Origin: Diphasiastrum complanatum
Lineage: Eukaryota; Streptophyta; Lycopodiopsida; Lycopodiales; Lycopodiaceae
Length of the DNA: 64,000 nucleotides
Direction: 5' to 3'
Assembly (NCBI GenBank): GCA_029204225.1
Contig: CM055098.1
Span: 51,252,209-51,316,208 of the forward strand
A program made the position numbers and the translations under genes. This document shows positions 1-11,852 of the stretch, piece by piece. Numbering within the stretch: the first letter of the stretch is position 1; each line of letters starts with the position of its first letter. The notes under the pieces were generated by a model. It was given only the letters and a program-made list of their open reading frames with translations. It was not told the DNA's origin and made no database searches.

Positions 1-3000
1 CATGACAGCACAGGAATATTCAGTTAAAACTAAAAAAATCAGGAGTTATGGCTCTCTTCCCACAAAGAATGACTTTAAACACATTAATTACGAGTCATAA
101 TTAGATGCTCTAAAAGGTTTTAATCATATGCTGAAAATGGTTTTAATCATCTTCTACTATGAATAAATTTGTCTCTGTTTCTAGAGATTCATTGTTAGGA
201 AAAGCGTAGAAAGCCATTAAGTTAGTACGTTTGTATTTAACGTATTAGCAGGTAAAGGATTGGAATTTTCGGAGTTATTATACTTAGTCCCTTCGCAAAA
301 GAGCTCAAAAAGTTATAGTGACTCATGGCAATACGAATTCAAGAAATTGATGAAAAATGAGGGCATCACTAATTTGAGGGATTGTTTGGGCAAAGAAATT
401 GACGTTTTTAGGCTGAAAGAAGTGAAAGTGGAATATCAAAGTTGTGGAGGTTTTTGAGATTTGTAGAAATTAGGAAGAGACTCGGTTTGTGGGTTTGGAC
501 CAAGACCAAGTGCTTCACCAATGCCTAGCATTAGGATTAGTTCCACAAAGACGGTATGGTGATTAGTGCAGTTGTGCTCTTTATGGCACTTGATTGTCAT
601 TCATTTAGGGGTACGTGTTTCTTTCTTACAATTCATTTTTTCAATCTCTCTAACATGGACTATTGATATTGAGCTCATGGTCAAGGGATGATAAAAAAGT
701 TCTTAACTTGGATGTTGTTTAGAATAGCGAGTAAAACGTAAGAAAGGAGCTTGTGACGTATAGTTAGAAATGTTCATGCCAAGAAGGATTGATTTTAGAT
801 GCTTAGAGAAAGATGTGACATTTTGGAATGTCCAATAGTGAGCAGGAATGGAAAACAAGACAAGTTTAAGAAAAGTAGAAACTTTATTGCTCAAAAACAC
901 TTCCTAGAGCTTTTTGAGAAAAAGTAACTAATATGTAGCATGATTAGATGACATATCTACGAATCAACATAGCTTGAAAGAGTACACATTTATTTTGAAA
1001 AAGAGTTGTAAGAAAAAATATCAGAGACAAATAATGATGACAAATAATGTTTACAAGGAGTCGTCGTTAGTCAAATGAGAACTCTTGATTTTAATCAGAA
1101 TAAAAGCTTGAATATTTCAAAACCACCATTTGCATGAAATAGTTTTTAGGAAAAGATTTTTTTTCTATTTTAAGAAAGATCATTGCTCTTATTAATGGCT
1201 CAAAGTTTCTTAGGCCAATGATGAGTTCATTTGAATGTTCTTGTCTCGCATGTATAATAACTTAGTGGCAACACTAGGAACTCCTTATAGCATATAATTG
1301 GTACATATTAGCACTACAATTTATGGTAAAGATGAAGATACTGTAAGTCAATGAGAGATCAATAGGTTAGCAGTTGATGGCAATTTGTAGCGAGAGAAAA
1401 ATATGAGTCTGATGCGGGAGGAGAACAATGTTCGTAGAAGATTGATTTTGAAACATGCGTAGGAAGACGATGGTTTTAGTTTGCAACATGGGAAGGATGA
1501 AATGGTTCAAAAGAAGACATTTGTGCCTTTATAAAATGTTGTAAGTGGGGTTTTTTTTAAGTAGGAAGAAGGTTGAATACTAGGGCCACCACAACATCTC
1601 ATTTTGTGCTGGTTAGTTGTGGTTAGCAGTTTTAGCTTTTTTATTCTTGTTTTGACTAGCATCTTCTAGTAGGGTTTTTACGGGTGAAGAGGTCTAAAGT
1701 GGACATTCGACTCAAACCCCTTTAGAAAAACAAAGCGAAGTTCCTCAGTTCAATCTAGTTTCCAGGCGAATAAATTTTGGTTTTCGATGATTCTTTGAAT
1801 CGAAGTATTTTTGTGTTGTATGTTAATTACAACTTAGGATAAGTTGGGTAAGGTTGCTATATTTTTGAAGAGGTTAGCTTGCCTTATTTTCTAAGTTTAT
1901 TAGTGTTTTAAGTTTTGTGTATTAATTGACATTCCAACCATTGCGTTCATGACATCAAGCATTTTTTGAAATTTTTTGTATGTATCATAGTTATGCACAA
2001 TGTCCAAGAGTTTTGTTCTTAGTGCACTTGCTTGTTTGGTCTCAATATTGAAGGGACTTGACAATTGTACACTACGTTTTAGGGTGTCCGTTACTACTAG
2101 ATTTTTTTCTACGTCTTAAAATATCTAAGGATTTGGTAGCAGTGCAAGGATTTGGTAACATTGTAATTTTGATAGTTTAGAGAATTTTGAAAATCACTTT
2201 ATGAAATTTCAGTCACACTATGATTACAATTTTGGAGAAATTTCACATTTAACTAGTATAGTTATTGTCGAGCTATACTTCTCGTTAGATCCATAAACCA
2301 TCAGCATATATCATTCCTATTTGTAGCTATTAGTATTTGCAAAGCACCTCTTTTGGAGTATATGCAAGACATAAACGACTTGAGATATTTGAAGTTATTT
2401 TGAGAATGTACCATTTTTGGTAACTTTTTTTTTTTTGGATTATTGAGTTTTTTAAAACCAAAAGCAACATAAATTTGATTTAGTTTTAAATTGCATTATT
2501 AGTGTCAGCTGTGACTTGGTTATAGTAAAACTTTCATAGATAATGAGACATTATGGTATTTCATATTTATTTTTGTTTAGTGATTTTGATTTTGGGTATG
2601 GTATTATTATGTGTTCAAAGGAAAAAAACATAAACAGGTTGGAATGCAAGGTAATTTGGAGATTGGATACTCTTTTGAGGTATGCAAGAAACTTATAAAG
2701 ATCAAATAGAAAAAATGGTAATGGCAAATATCTTTTAGCCACTGAAGATTCGCTATAACATGACATTTGCCATTGGTAAGTGCTATAATTTGTCTTGAAT
2801 TGTGTTGTGTTCCATCACATTTATCTTTATTATCAGGTATAGGTTATTGGATTCCAGCATTGATTTATTGCTTAAAATATTTGTACAAAGAAGTCAACCA
2901 TGCACATTAGTACCCATAACTTTATCAATGTATAATGGAAAGGATAAATGTGTCATTGTTTAGGAAACAAGAATTTGATGGTGGGTGCATAAGAATTTCA

Positions 3001-6000
3001 TCAAAAGTATAGAGTTGAAATCAACAACTATATAATCTTAAATGGTTTTTATGTCGATATCGGTCTTGTATAGCTATTAGATGTGGCTATACCAATTTGA
3101 TATTCTCTAAGGATGTAAACGTGTCCTTGTATTGCAGGTTCTTGTTTATATCACACTTTTCAAGAAACCATGCAATTGTTCGTGCTAATGTTGCTGATCA
3201 CAAGAATACTATTTGTAAGCTCAATCAATGATGACAATCATTGTTGAGCTCGTACAACTATATGTCATTGTTGATTGAGTTCACAAGTAGTATTCTAGGT
3301 CTAGAATCCTAGGTGCCCCTTTTCCATGCACGCATGAAAAGTTACGGGTTTTTTTGAATTAAGGATTTCCAAGACGGAAGCACTTGAGAGGAGAATGTAC
3401 CTTTGTAATGAAGCTTGTCAACATTCGAAGCTAGGTCTTCTTTGCAAAAGTAACACTCTTATCCAACTTGACTGAAATTGTGAGACAAAAGAAGCTCGCT
3501 TTGAAAGTGACATAGTATACATATCATTACAAAGTCTAGGATACGACGGGGTCAAAATTGGCAATGCCTACATTTTGGATGTAGAGTAAATTTTGTACAT
3601 AATGATGCTAGTAAAATATTGTTGCAATAAATAAAAGAGTGTCTCTTTGTGTGGGAATTAGGATCCCACAGGCCCAACACATGCATTGCCAACATTGTGG
3701 TTGCGCATATTGATACCATTGTAAAGCAATGTTGCCACAAAAAAGAAAATGCTTTTTTTGTGACATATATTCATAAAGATTAAGCAAGGGAGAATATCTA
3801 CATATGCTTATACTTTTGACATAAACAAAAAATAGATGTTTGCTACATGCCATTCTTTTAAATGTGTAAAAAAATCAGCCAATGAGTGAAGTTTTTTAGT
3901 GGATCTAGAACAAAGGTTGGATTTTGAGACAAAAATTTATTCCTATTAGAACTACACTAGATTAATTGTGGACATTTATTTGATGGCATTATTAGGTACC
4001 TGAATGTATGATGTATTGGGATTTAACCTATGTATAAATTGAATGATGAAATCACATTTTCGCTCTCCAGTATATTATTGTACGATGTATTGAGTGAATG
4101 AATTTGAAAGAATTTTTGTTGACTAGCATATATGAATATTATTTAATTTGACGGCATGAGTTGTTGAAAACATGCCTATTTTAGCGTCGTTTTTGCTAAA
4201 TTCAAAAGATGTCGGGCTCGTTTTTGTTTGAATTTGACAATGTAGATTGTTTTTTCTTGAAGTATGCTACATATTGTGTTCATGAATTTTAAAGCATTAC
4301 TTGACCAATTATAAGTTATCCAAATTGATTTTGCTTGTGTTGATGAGCATCATAAAATACACTCAAATATTAGGTAACTCAAAAAAAAATCAATGATGAG
4401 ATGGCTTGTTTTCAAACAAATTAATAAGTCACTATCTCTATTTGGTATGCACTTAAAACAATGCTTATTAGATAAATGGCCATTTACTTGGTCTAAGTTT
4501 TTTCTAGAAGTAAAAGGTAGTGACTATCAATCATTTGCAGCTTCCAATCGTTGATAGGTAGTCTAGAACTTGAAAGCCAAAATCCATTAAAAATCACTAA
4601 TAAAAGCCAATAGCAAGGTTTATGCATTGCTTATGAGCCTTTCATGCTAATAGCCCTTTTTTTTTTGTTTTGTTTTTGGCATTTTTGTGTAATTCGAGTT
4701 GGCTTTAGTTTGGGGCTAGTCAAAAGATATTTCAGCTACATTTGTGCATACCTTGGTTGGAAGCTTTTGTTTGATTATGTTATTTGTAGTGTTTTTAATG
4801 AGATTACAATGAGAATTGAGAATCAACCATAAGAATATTCATCACACTCGTGTGGGGTTGTTTTGGCTCCCTTGTTTTTTTCTTTTATTTATTTTAATTT
4901 TGTTTGGTTTTCTAGTTTTGATCACGATAATGTGTTTTTCTTGTTTGGGTGATGATATAGTGTTCGAGACCAATGAATCACAATAGGTTAAAGTTTTCGA
5001 TTTGACGATCTCGACAAATCAAGAACTTTGCATAACCGAACTGGTTGTTCAAATGAATAGTCATCAGCAAGAGTTGCAACAACGATACCATCATCAAAAA
5101 CCTTATGTCACTAACTAGAATCATGATTAGGTTATCTTTTTTAAATGCATTTCTCACCATCAATGTTGTTGTTAAATTTTTTGAAACAGTTATTGTATAA
5201 TAAAATTTTGAGAGGTTTTTGCATAGAAGCACAAACTATTTGCATAGGAACAAAGAAAAGAAAAATCGTAACCCTTATTTTTTTTTTTTGACAATTGCTT
5301 ACTAAAAAAATATGTCTTGTCATCTTTTTTTTTTATTGTAATGAGAAATTAAGTTGGAAATTGAGATTGTTCATTTGAAAAATGCAACTCTCTTCTTTGA
5401 CTTAACCTTGTCCAAATTCCTAAACTCAATTTGTTTTTTAGTGTTTCACAAAAGGGGCAGTATCGACAATTGGCATCAATTTTACTAGAGTAAAAGCCTC
5501 CTCTCATGTAAGATTTTTTTTCAAATCTAGAAAACATATGATCTATATGATTGACAAGCAATCATCTAACTTTACCTGTGTAACTTTTTTTTTTTTTAAA
5601 CAACTTGATGAGATATGGAAGAAAGATTTGATTGATTCTTGTTTTCTCTAGCTCTTGTCAAGTTGCAAGTACAAAGTGTAGTGGAGACAAGGGCCCATCC
5701 CAAAGTGTAATATTTTGATGTAGTAGTAGTTGCGAAGATTTGAGTATTTATGGACGTTTGGATATTTGAAAATTACTTTGTGCTTGATTGTTGTGATGAT
5801 AGACAAGACGTACAACAAGATGCATTTACCAAAAGTATTTTCTTTTGCGTTTTTCAAATCTCACATTTTTTTTCTTTTGCCTTGTAACGAGTTTTTGAGA
5901 CTTATGATTAAAATATGTGTCTTTTGCTCAATCATCTTGATGCGCATATGAGTACTAATTAGATTAGTCTATCCTCTGTTGAATTACTCTCATAATTCAT

Positions 6001-6200
6001 ACATTTCTCATACTCATCTAAATTATACCATTGATGATGATTTGATTATGCAAAATGAGAAGACTCTCATTTTCGGCCTTTGCCGAGTGATCGGTGGCCT
6101 GAATTTAATGAGTTGTTTAACATCATGTGACATGTTTTCAATGTCAAATTGTCTAAGCATATCTTTAAATTTTATATGAATTTCTTTTAGATTTGTCCAT
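1..6200. other. AT-rich spacer without a convincing gene
   Basis: Both strands carry only short open frames (at most about 85 codons) with no recognisable domain. Two stretches read a little like decayed coding DNA: 260-457 plus (a Lys/Glu-rich frame) and about 1380-1530 plus (charged, broken by stops). Neither can be assigned. Many A and T homopolymers interrupt the region. I see no LTR ends, primer sites or RNA genes. Confidence 0.6.
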
Positions 6201-6506
6201 TCGTTTCTAAGTGATTTTTGCTACTCATTCCAAATGACACTTTTGACTTACCAAACTTAGCATTCCAAATTCTCCTATAAATGGTAAATCATTATTGGAC
6301 AGTAATCCATGAAGTATGAATACTTGCCAAATACTTAAGATAGCTACAACTGATGCATCATTCGTTTTGCAAATTGAGATGAATTGATCCATCTTGAAAT
6401 TAATGAATTTGTGGGTAGGCAAAGCCTCATCGTTGGTGACTTAAAAGCGATATAAGGATCAAGCATGTATGTACTGAAGCATAGATACCATCATGTATTA
6501 ACCTTG

Positions 6507-7233
6507 CTAGCCGTGAGAAGTGTCTCCACATTGTAGTAGGCTTCTAGAATGATAAGAAGAAGCATCCACTTGATCTTGCCCTTTAGACCACTTACTTTTG
6601 GTTTTGTCCTTGAATTTGCCCTTTGTGAACATAGCATCCTCTTGAAGTGTCGATGTAGATCCACCTCTTGCATGAAGCCTATATTCCTCATTGATCAACA
6701 TCTCTTGAAGATCCATCAAACTTGGCGAAGTCTTTTGAATAGCAATTTTTTGAACAATGTTAGCATGAGCATCCAACAAGCCATTAAGAACCACTTGAAC
6801 AAGCTCTCCTTCCTTAATGCTTTCATCAATGCAAGCCAACTCATCATTCAATGCTTTCATCCTCAAAACAAAAGTACTTGGACTTTTGTCATTCTTTTGA
6901 CAATAAGAAGAGATTTGCCTTCTTAGAGTCAACACTCTAGAACACTTGGATTCATAAAGCTTCTTCAATGAATCCCAAGCATCCTTAGATGAAGTACATT
7001 TCCAACTTCCTTGAGAAGCTCATTGGTAACATTCATCTGGATAATGTGTAGAGTCTTCTTGGCCCTCTTATCATACCTCACTTGATCTTGTTATGTTGCC
7101 GGTTTCTCCTCCAAACCTACAACAATATCCAAAACATCATTCATCTCAAGAAGTGATTCCATCCTCACTTTCCACAATGAATAGTTACTTGAGGTAAGCC
7201 TATCATTGGCTTCCAACATGACTCCAATTTAGG
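6507..7233 (-). pseudogene. Ty1/copia gag remnant (UBN2-like)
   Basis: On the minus strand, reading starts near 7220 with residues typical of a copia Gag N-terminus (ANDRLTSSNYSLWKVRMESL), runs through the region of the usual alpha-helical gag domain, and ends near 6507 after a Lys-rich stretch. Residues such as LRRQISSYCQKNDKSPSTFV and the helix around DELACIDESIKEGELVQVVL match the UBN2/gag-polypeptide pattern of plant Ty1/copia elements. One in-frame stop (after EEKPAT) and a frameshift near 6985 break it. The zinc knuckle and pol are not found downstream. It lies in the expected position relative to the primer-binding site at 7810 on the same strand. Family assignment is by motif recognition; the pseudogene status is seen directly. 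Confidence 0.72.
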
Positions 7234-7809
7234 TTGCCATGTAGCAATGACTTGATCTTCTTATTCAACCTGTTTCAATGCACAAAGCACTCATTTGAAC
7301 AACAACAAATGTTTTCAAAAGAAATCACAAAGATTTGAAACTATCTCAAAAATTCTCTTCTAACACTTTTACCAAGCAAATCAACACATAGAATCATGGA
7401 ATCTTGATTAGCCTATGATCTATCCTCAATCTAATGACTTTTGTCACTTCCTAAGATTGAAAAACACTCAAATGAAGTCCAACAACCTCACTATCTAGAG
7501 ATCCAATCAAAATTAGGGTTTTGACAAAATCACAAAAAAATTGACTATTTCAAATCTACATGCAAATGTTGAAAATTTGATATGCAATCTATTAGCCACC
7601 ACTTAGGCTAATCCAATGATCCAAAAATCGGCCAAATCCAGTATGTGAAATAAAAAATCGGAATTGATCAAGTTTATAGACCTATATAGGATTTTGATCT
7701 ACAAAAGCAAAAAACTCGATTTTGGTGTAGAATCTCCTCTAGCATGTTCTAGCCTTGATATCTTCACCAAATCATTGATAGATATGATTTTCTCCTTCAT
7801 AACCTGAAA

Positions 7810-7821
7810 GCTCTGATACCA
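7810..7821 (-). promoter_or_regulatory. Primer-binding site, initiator-Met tRNA
   Basis: Read on the minus strand this is TGGTATCAGAGC, the standard complement of the 3' end of plant initiator-Met tRNA used by copia and chromovirus elements. It sits between an LTR-like end (ending TTCACA) and the copia gag remnant, so it orients this element on the minus strand. Confidence 0.75.
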
Positions 7822-8029
7822 TGTGAAGGATTTCAGATCATTTATGATCCAATCCATAAAAAGATCTTGGGTTACAAAAGAAGATAACCTACCAATGTCA
7901 CCAATGTAGAAAAATCAGCATCTACACACAAAATGAGATGCAAACATTAATAGAACTTGATCAAACATCAATCAAATTATAAAGTATTGTTGCTGTCTGT
8001 ACAAAACCAGCAAGCTACTGTATTTCACA
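7822..8029 (-). repeat. Probable short copia 5' LTR
   Basis: The segment abuts the primer-binding site. On the minus strand it begins TGTGAAAT and ends CTTCACA, giving the inverted TG..CA termini expected of an LTR of about 208 bp. No second LTR copy was found in the window, so the outer boundary is inferred from the terminal motif only. Confidence 0.45.
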
Positions 8030-8058
8030 CATGTGGATCCAAAAATAACAATTATAGA

Positions 8059-8279
8059 TCATTCTACACATAGAATTGCATGTTGACCTATCTTGTCACA
8101 TACCTCTTTCCAACAATCTAAACTTCCCTGAATATATCTCACCACTCTCTCTAATGCTTTCCAATGAGAGATCCTAGGATTAGACATGAATTGACTTAAC
8201 ATGCTAACAATGTATGCTAAATCTGGTCTAGTACGCAACATTGCATACATTTTTGGCATATTGTATGAGGGATCATCAC
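8059..8279 (-). pseudogene. Ty1/copia reverse transcriptase C-terminal fragment
   Basis: The minus-strand frame contains MYAMLRTRPDLAYIVSMLSQ followed by FMSNPRISHWKALERVVRYI, the hallmark C-terminal block of the copia reverse transcriptase just before RNase H. Upstream the reading degrades (PSYNMPK replaces the usual PYASAVGSL). It stops after about 67 codons. RNase H, which should follow on the same strand, is instead found on the opposite strand starting at 8284. Confidence 0.75.
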
Positions 8280-8283
8280 TAAC

Positions 8284-8511
8284 TTGTATGGTTTTCCAGA
8301 TTCAAACTTTGCTGGAGATCAAATGGATAGAAAATCCATAAGTGCACAATGTATTTTCATAGGTGATGGAGCTATATCATGGATGTTGAAGAAACAAGCC
8401 ACTATCTCATTGTCATCTAGTGAGGCCGAGTACAAAGCCCTTACTCGTTGCACAAAGGAGATTATATGGATCAAGAAAAATTCACTGTTCCCAAGCCATG
8501 ATTTTTCATGA
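8284..8511 (+). pseudogene. Ty1/copia RNase H fragment
   Basis: The plus-strand frame contains SNFAGDQMDRKSISAQCIFI and SLSSSEAEYKALTRCTKEII, the two conserved blocks of the copia RNase H (D..GD..RKS.SG and LS..EAEY.A). It lies head-to-head with the RT fragment at 8059-8279, so the join is an inversion breakpoint or the meeting of two copies. No stop inside, but it is truncated on both sides. Confidence 0.75.
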
Positions 8512-8567
8512 TGCCATTCAACAATTCCCAAAACTTTACTTGGGCTTTCGTGTCTTCAACCTTCATT

Positions 8568-9721
8568 TCACATGCAACTATCGTTTGCAAACTTTGGATG
8601 CTGCATAACCAACATAACAAGTGATGAAACATTCCTCAAAAGCACAATATTTATTCTAGGATTGACTATAAAGAAAGAGGTTGACCTTGGGTCATAAACA
8701 TGGGCAGCCATCATTGTCCAATCATTTATTCTTTTCACATGATCGAAGCAAATCCATGAGTGCTCCAAGTCGCCACCTCTTTGCATTTGTTTGACAATAT
8801 TAACACTCGAAGTTGGTCTGATAGTAGACATCTTAAAAATATAACATCTGTCATTTTTAACATCGGATATTTGTCCAGGGAACAAAGATCCTTGAAAGTA
8901 ATCATATTGACACTTCTCCTTGAGTCTCAAAATTGAATCAACATAGTCTACACTTTAATGGTTGCTTAACTTGAACTCACCTATCCATTTTCATAGCCTA
9001 TCAAATGGTGATATCATGATATCAATTTTCAGAAATAGAATGACAATGGAAACATTTTTTTATATGAAACACACAATACAAAAGAACAACAATCATGTAT
9101 TACCTTCTTTGACTTGTTAAAGGTTGCAACTGATCCAACATTGACGAAAAAGTATCACTGTTCAGCATTTCTAGCTAACCGCCATGCGATGGAAGCAAGT
9201 TGTTCATTATCAACTCTCTTGCAACCTCTTTCTCTATTTTCTTTTGTCCAACATTAGGAAGTTTCTTGACATGCTCTTTCACCAAATTTCTAACAATGTT
9301 CCGTGTTTGAATGGATTCTCCATTAGCTACATCGTGCAGATGATTTCCCAAGTGAATTACAGTTCTCGTGTATCTGATATCTTGTGGTATGACATAATGT
9401 ATTTGTGCATGGCAGGCTGCAATGTAGGTGGGTTTAAAACTGCAGTAATAGCAACAAAATCCACAATGTTTTTTTTTCTACAATGTCCAAAGGACATCGC
9501 CCAAATAGTCTTCCTTTCCACTTGGTATTGTTTGGACATCCAAAAGATGTTACGCTTTCACACATCTCATTATTGCAAACAAATGACCCCCCACAATATG
9601 ACAATCGGACGATGAGTGACTGGACTACATCTGTCATGAGGGGTAATTTGCCTCCGGCTGTACATAGATAGCAACAATAGCTGCCAACAGCAGAGAGCGA
9701 TAGTCGGTTAGGCACGGTCAA
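8568..9721 (-). pseudogene. Decayed zinc-finger / transposase-like repeat gene
   Basis: Two minus-strand segments look like remnants of one gene. The upstream one (9721-9434) contains FVCNNEMCE and a segment ending WKGRLFGRCPL, resembling a GRF-type zinc finger (Cys pairs with GR.F..CP). The downstream one (8930-8568) contains SWICFDHVKRINDWTMMAAH then VYDP. I recall this W-C-D-H-V-K-R...W-T-MA-HVYD pattern from repeated, poorly characterised transposase-like genes of ferns and lycophytes, but cannot verify that here. The middle (8931-9433) is full of stops. Function is unknown; an old mobile element is the most likely source. Confidence 0.35.
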
Positions 9722-9770
9722 TGAGACTATTGATTTATGCAGATGTCAGAAGAATGTAATTATTGTTTAG

Positions 9771-9775
9771 TTTGC
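9771..9775. repeat. Target-site duplication TTTGC (left)
   Basis: The five bases TTTGC directly precede the 5' LTR at 9776 and recur directly after the 3' LTR at 16918-16922. This fixes both ends of the element. Confidence 0.9.
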
Positions 9776-10050
9776 TGTTAGCAACTGTGCAAACACAGAG
9801 AAAATATAAAAAAAGAAATAAAACTTCGTGGCATGTGTTTTGTAAGCCCACGTATGAGTAATTGCCAATAAACTTCTACTATGGCATGTGTTTTGTAAGT
9901 CCATGGGTAGAAGCTTAAAATAATAAAATAACTTAAACTTAGGATTAGAACTTAGACTTAAGAAACTTAAGCTTAGAAATATTTGTCTTAAATTATCTTA
10001 AGTTTTCAAAGTAGATCTAGCCATCACATAAACAAGATTTACTTCCAACA
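9776..10050 (+). repeat. 5' LTR (internally deleted)
   Basis: Begins TGTTAGCAAC and ends CTTCCAACA like the 3' LTR. It is only 275 bp because about 520 bp present in the 3' copy is missing; the junction lies in CAAAGT/AGATC with 3 bp of microhomology (AGT). It also carries a 13-bp insertion near 9885 relative to the 3' LTR, apparently copied from the adjacent GGCATGTGTTTTGTAAG segment. Confidence 0.9.
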
Positions 10051-10051
10051 T

Positions 10052-10065
10052 TGGCGTCATTGCCG
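10052..10065 (+). promoter_or_regulatory. Primer-binding site, tRNA-Asp type
   Basis: TGGCGTCATTGCCG starts two bases after the LTR end. It differs at two positions from the common plant primer site TGGCGCCGTTGCCG, which pairs with the 3' end of tRNA-Asp. Both changes are C-to-T or G-to-A. Confidence 0.7.
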
Positions 10066-10913
10066 CTTTTTAAGATTTTTTCTACCTAGCTTTCTTTTCT
10101 TTTCATTTTTTCGCTTTTGTGTTTGTGTGTATGCTTGCTTGTTTTTTACCTTCAGACCACAACACGAGACTTCTCTCCAGGTCCTCAACGAGCTGCAGAG
10201 CAACCTACCAAGCCGGGAGGAAGCAACAAAAAGTGTTAACTTGGGCATTTTCTTTGAAAGAAGTGACCCAATTAGCATTTTTTTTTCAACCAAACAGGTA
10301 TATCAGAATTCACCGGTCTGTCTGCAGTCATAACAGACATTGATCTTCCATTCTATCACCTCCATGAATTTTGACCCTGTTAAGATTATCTAAAAACAGC
10401 TTGATATACTGTCAAAATCCATTTCAACCCAAATCTTGGTCTTAGAATTCGCCGGCTTTACTGAGGCTAGATCTATCAAAGGTCAGTCCTCCAACAGCTC
10501 CGCAAATTCTATCTCTAAGATTTTGCCTGTTTTCTATCAAAAAATCACTTTTTTCACTATTTTCTTTGTCTGTCAGAACAACCTCAGTGTCAGAAATCGC
10601 CAGTCATACCACAAAATCGCCCACAGTGAGCACGATTTCTCTATACTCTTTGCAAATTATATCCCTATCAAAAAAACATCAAAAATCAGTATTTTGACAG
10701 AAAGCACCCCTTGTTAGAATTCACGAGTACTGTAGTTAGGTCTATCTGACTGTCCACAATTTCTAGGCATGTCCACGAATTCTATTACTGCACAAAAGTT
10801 CAGTTCTCACCCAAACTTCTCCGTTCTACAAGAAACTGCTCTTTTTGACTTTTTGGCCAAGTACAGTATTGCCCTGATCATCTGTACTGTTAGTCTACCT
10901 CGCATACTGCATC
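10066..10913 (+). other. Untranslated leader of the gypsy element
   Basis: About 850 bp between the primer site and the gag ATG. It contains no long frame. Short motifs recur irregularly (CTGTCAG, ATTCGCCGG, AAATC), giving a low-complexity, repeat-like texture. No clear tandem period was found. Confidence 0.55.
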
Positions 10914-11490
10914 ATGTCTCGAGATTGTGCTAAATCTTCCAATCCGGCTCCTCCACAACTAGAACGCAGAATTCTACGTATAGATGCATCAAAGTACGAT
11001 GGAGAATCTGACCCAGTCTGATTTCTCCAAGACTTTGATAATGCATGCCATTTCTATGGAGATACCTCTGAAACTGAAAAGCTCCGTCTATTTCCCATGG
11101 TACTCTATGGAATAGCCAAAGAGCGGTATCTCAACCTTGAAGCTCCTGACCTTGCTTTTTGGACTACTCTCAAGGACGCTCTCATCAAGTGTCTCAAACC
11201 ATCCAAACTGACTCAGAACCCATTCATCCAAATCACCCATATCAAGATGTGTCTCGAAGAGTCGGTTTGAAACTGTTTATTATACATATGATCCTAATGC
11301 TCAAGAGGCTGATCCCAATGCCCAAACTCATCAACTTCCAGCAATACGAGAATGTTTTATCTTCGCAGGTAAACACCCTAGTATTCGCTGCCCCGATAAA
11401 CTTCGCTTTCCTCTAGCTTGTGAACATTGCGGGATTGAACACCATGTGAAGGACTGTCCATCTCGATCTAAACTAGCTGCCCTTGTCTGT
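10914..11490 (+). pseudogene. gag remnant with zinc knuckle
   Basis: Starts at the first ATG after the leader (MSRDCAKSSN). The capsid-like retrotransposon gag domain is visible: KYDGESDPV, then FLQDFDNACHFYGDTSETEK and LRLFPMVLYGIAKERYL. A TGA at 11019 replaces an expected Arg codon (CGA). A one-base shift near 11267 is needed to continue into the C-terminal part, which carries a CCHC-like knuckle (CEHCGIEHHVKDC, spacing C-x2-C-x3-H-x4-C) around 11415-11453. The following gag-pro spacer (about 11700-11845) stays readable. Gag would form the particle and bind the RNA. It is clearly non-functional as it stands. Confidence 0.78.
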
Positions 11491-11852
11491 TTTGTGCAAG
11501 TAGTAATATTTCCAGTCAAAACTCATCCAACATGGGTCTTGACCCCCTACACTTGCACCCAACAAAACCCAGCCGCATGTTGCGCCTCCAAGCAAAGACT
11601 CAATACCTATTGTCTATCCTCACCCATATGAAAAAATTCGACTGCATCATCAGTATCGCAAGCAAGTTCGCAATGCAAACCAACAATATTCCTCCCATAA
11701 AGTACCTCACAAGCCTTTTGAAACCAAAACCCTCGAAGGCACTGAAGTCTGGGGGGATCTATTGCAAGCTAATGTGACTCTCCCTTTCCATGTTCTCTGG
11801 AAACATGCGTTAAAATGGAAACAACAAATCCAATCCACTGACACCACCACCC

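Noticed and set aside
260-457. Possible exon with Lys/Glu-rich peptide
   Set aside because: A plausible acceptor-like sequence precedes it, but there is no homology I can recognise and no second exon.
9184-9615. Plus-strand frame of 143 codons
   Set aside because: It overlaps the minus-strand zinc-finger remnant antisense and has no motif; more likely a shadow.
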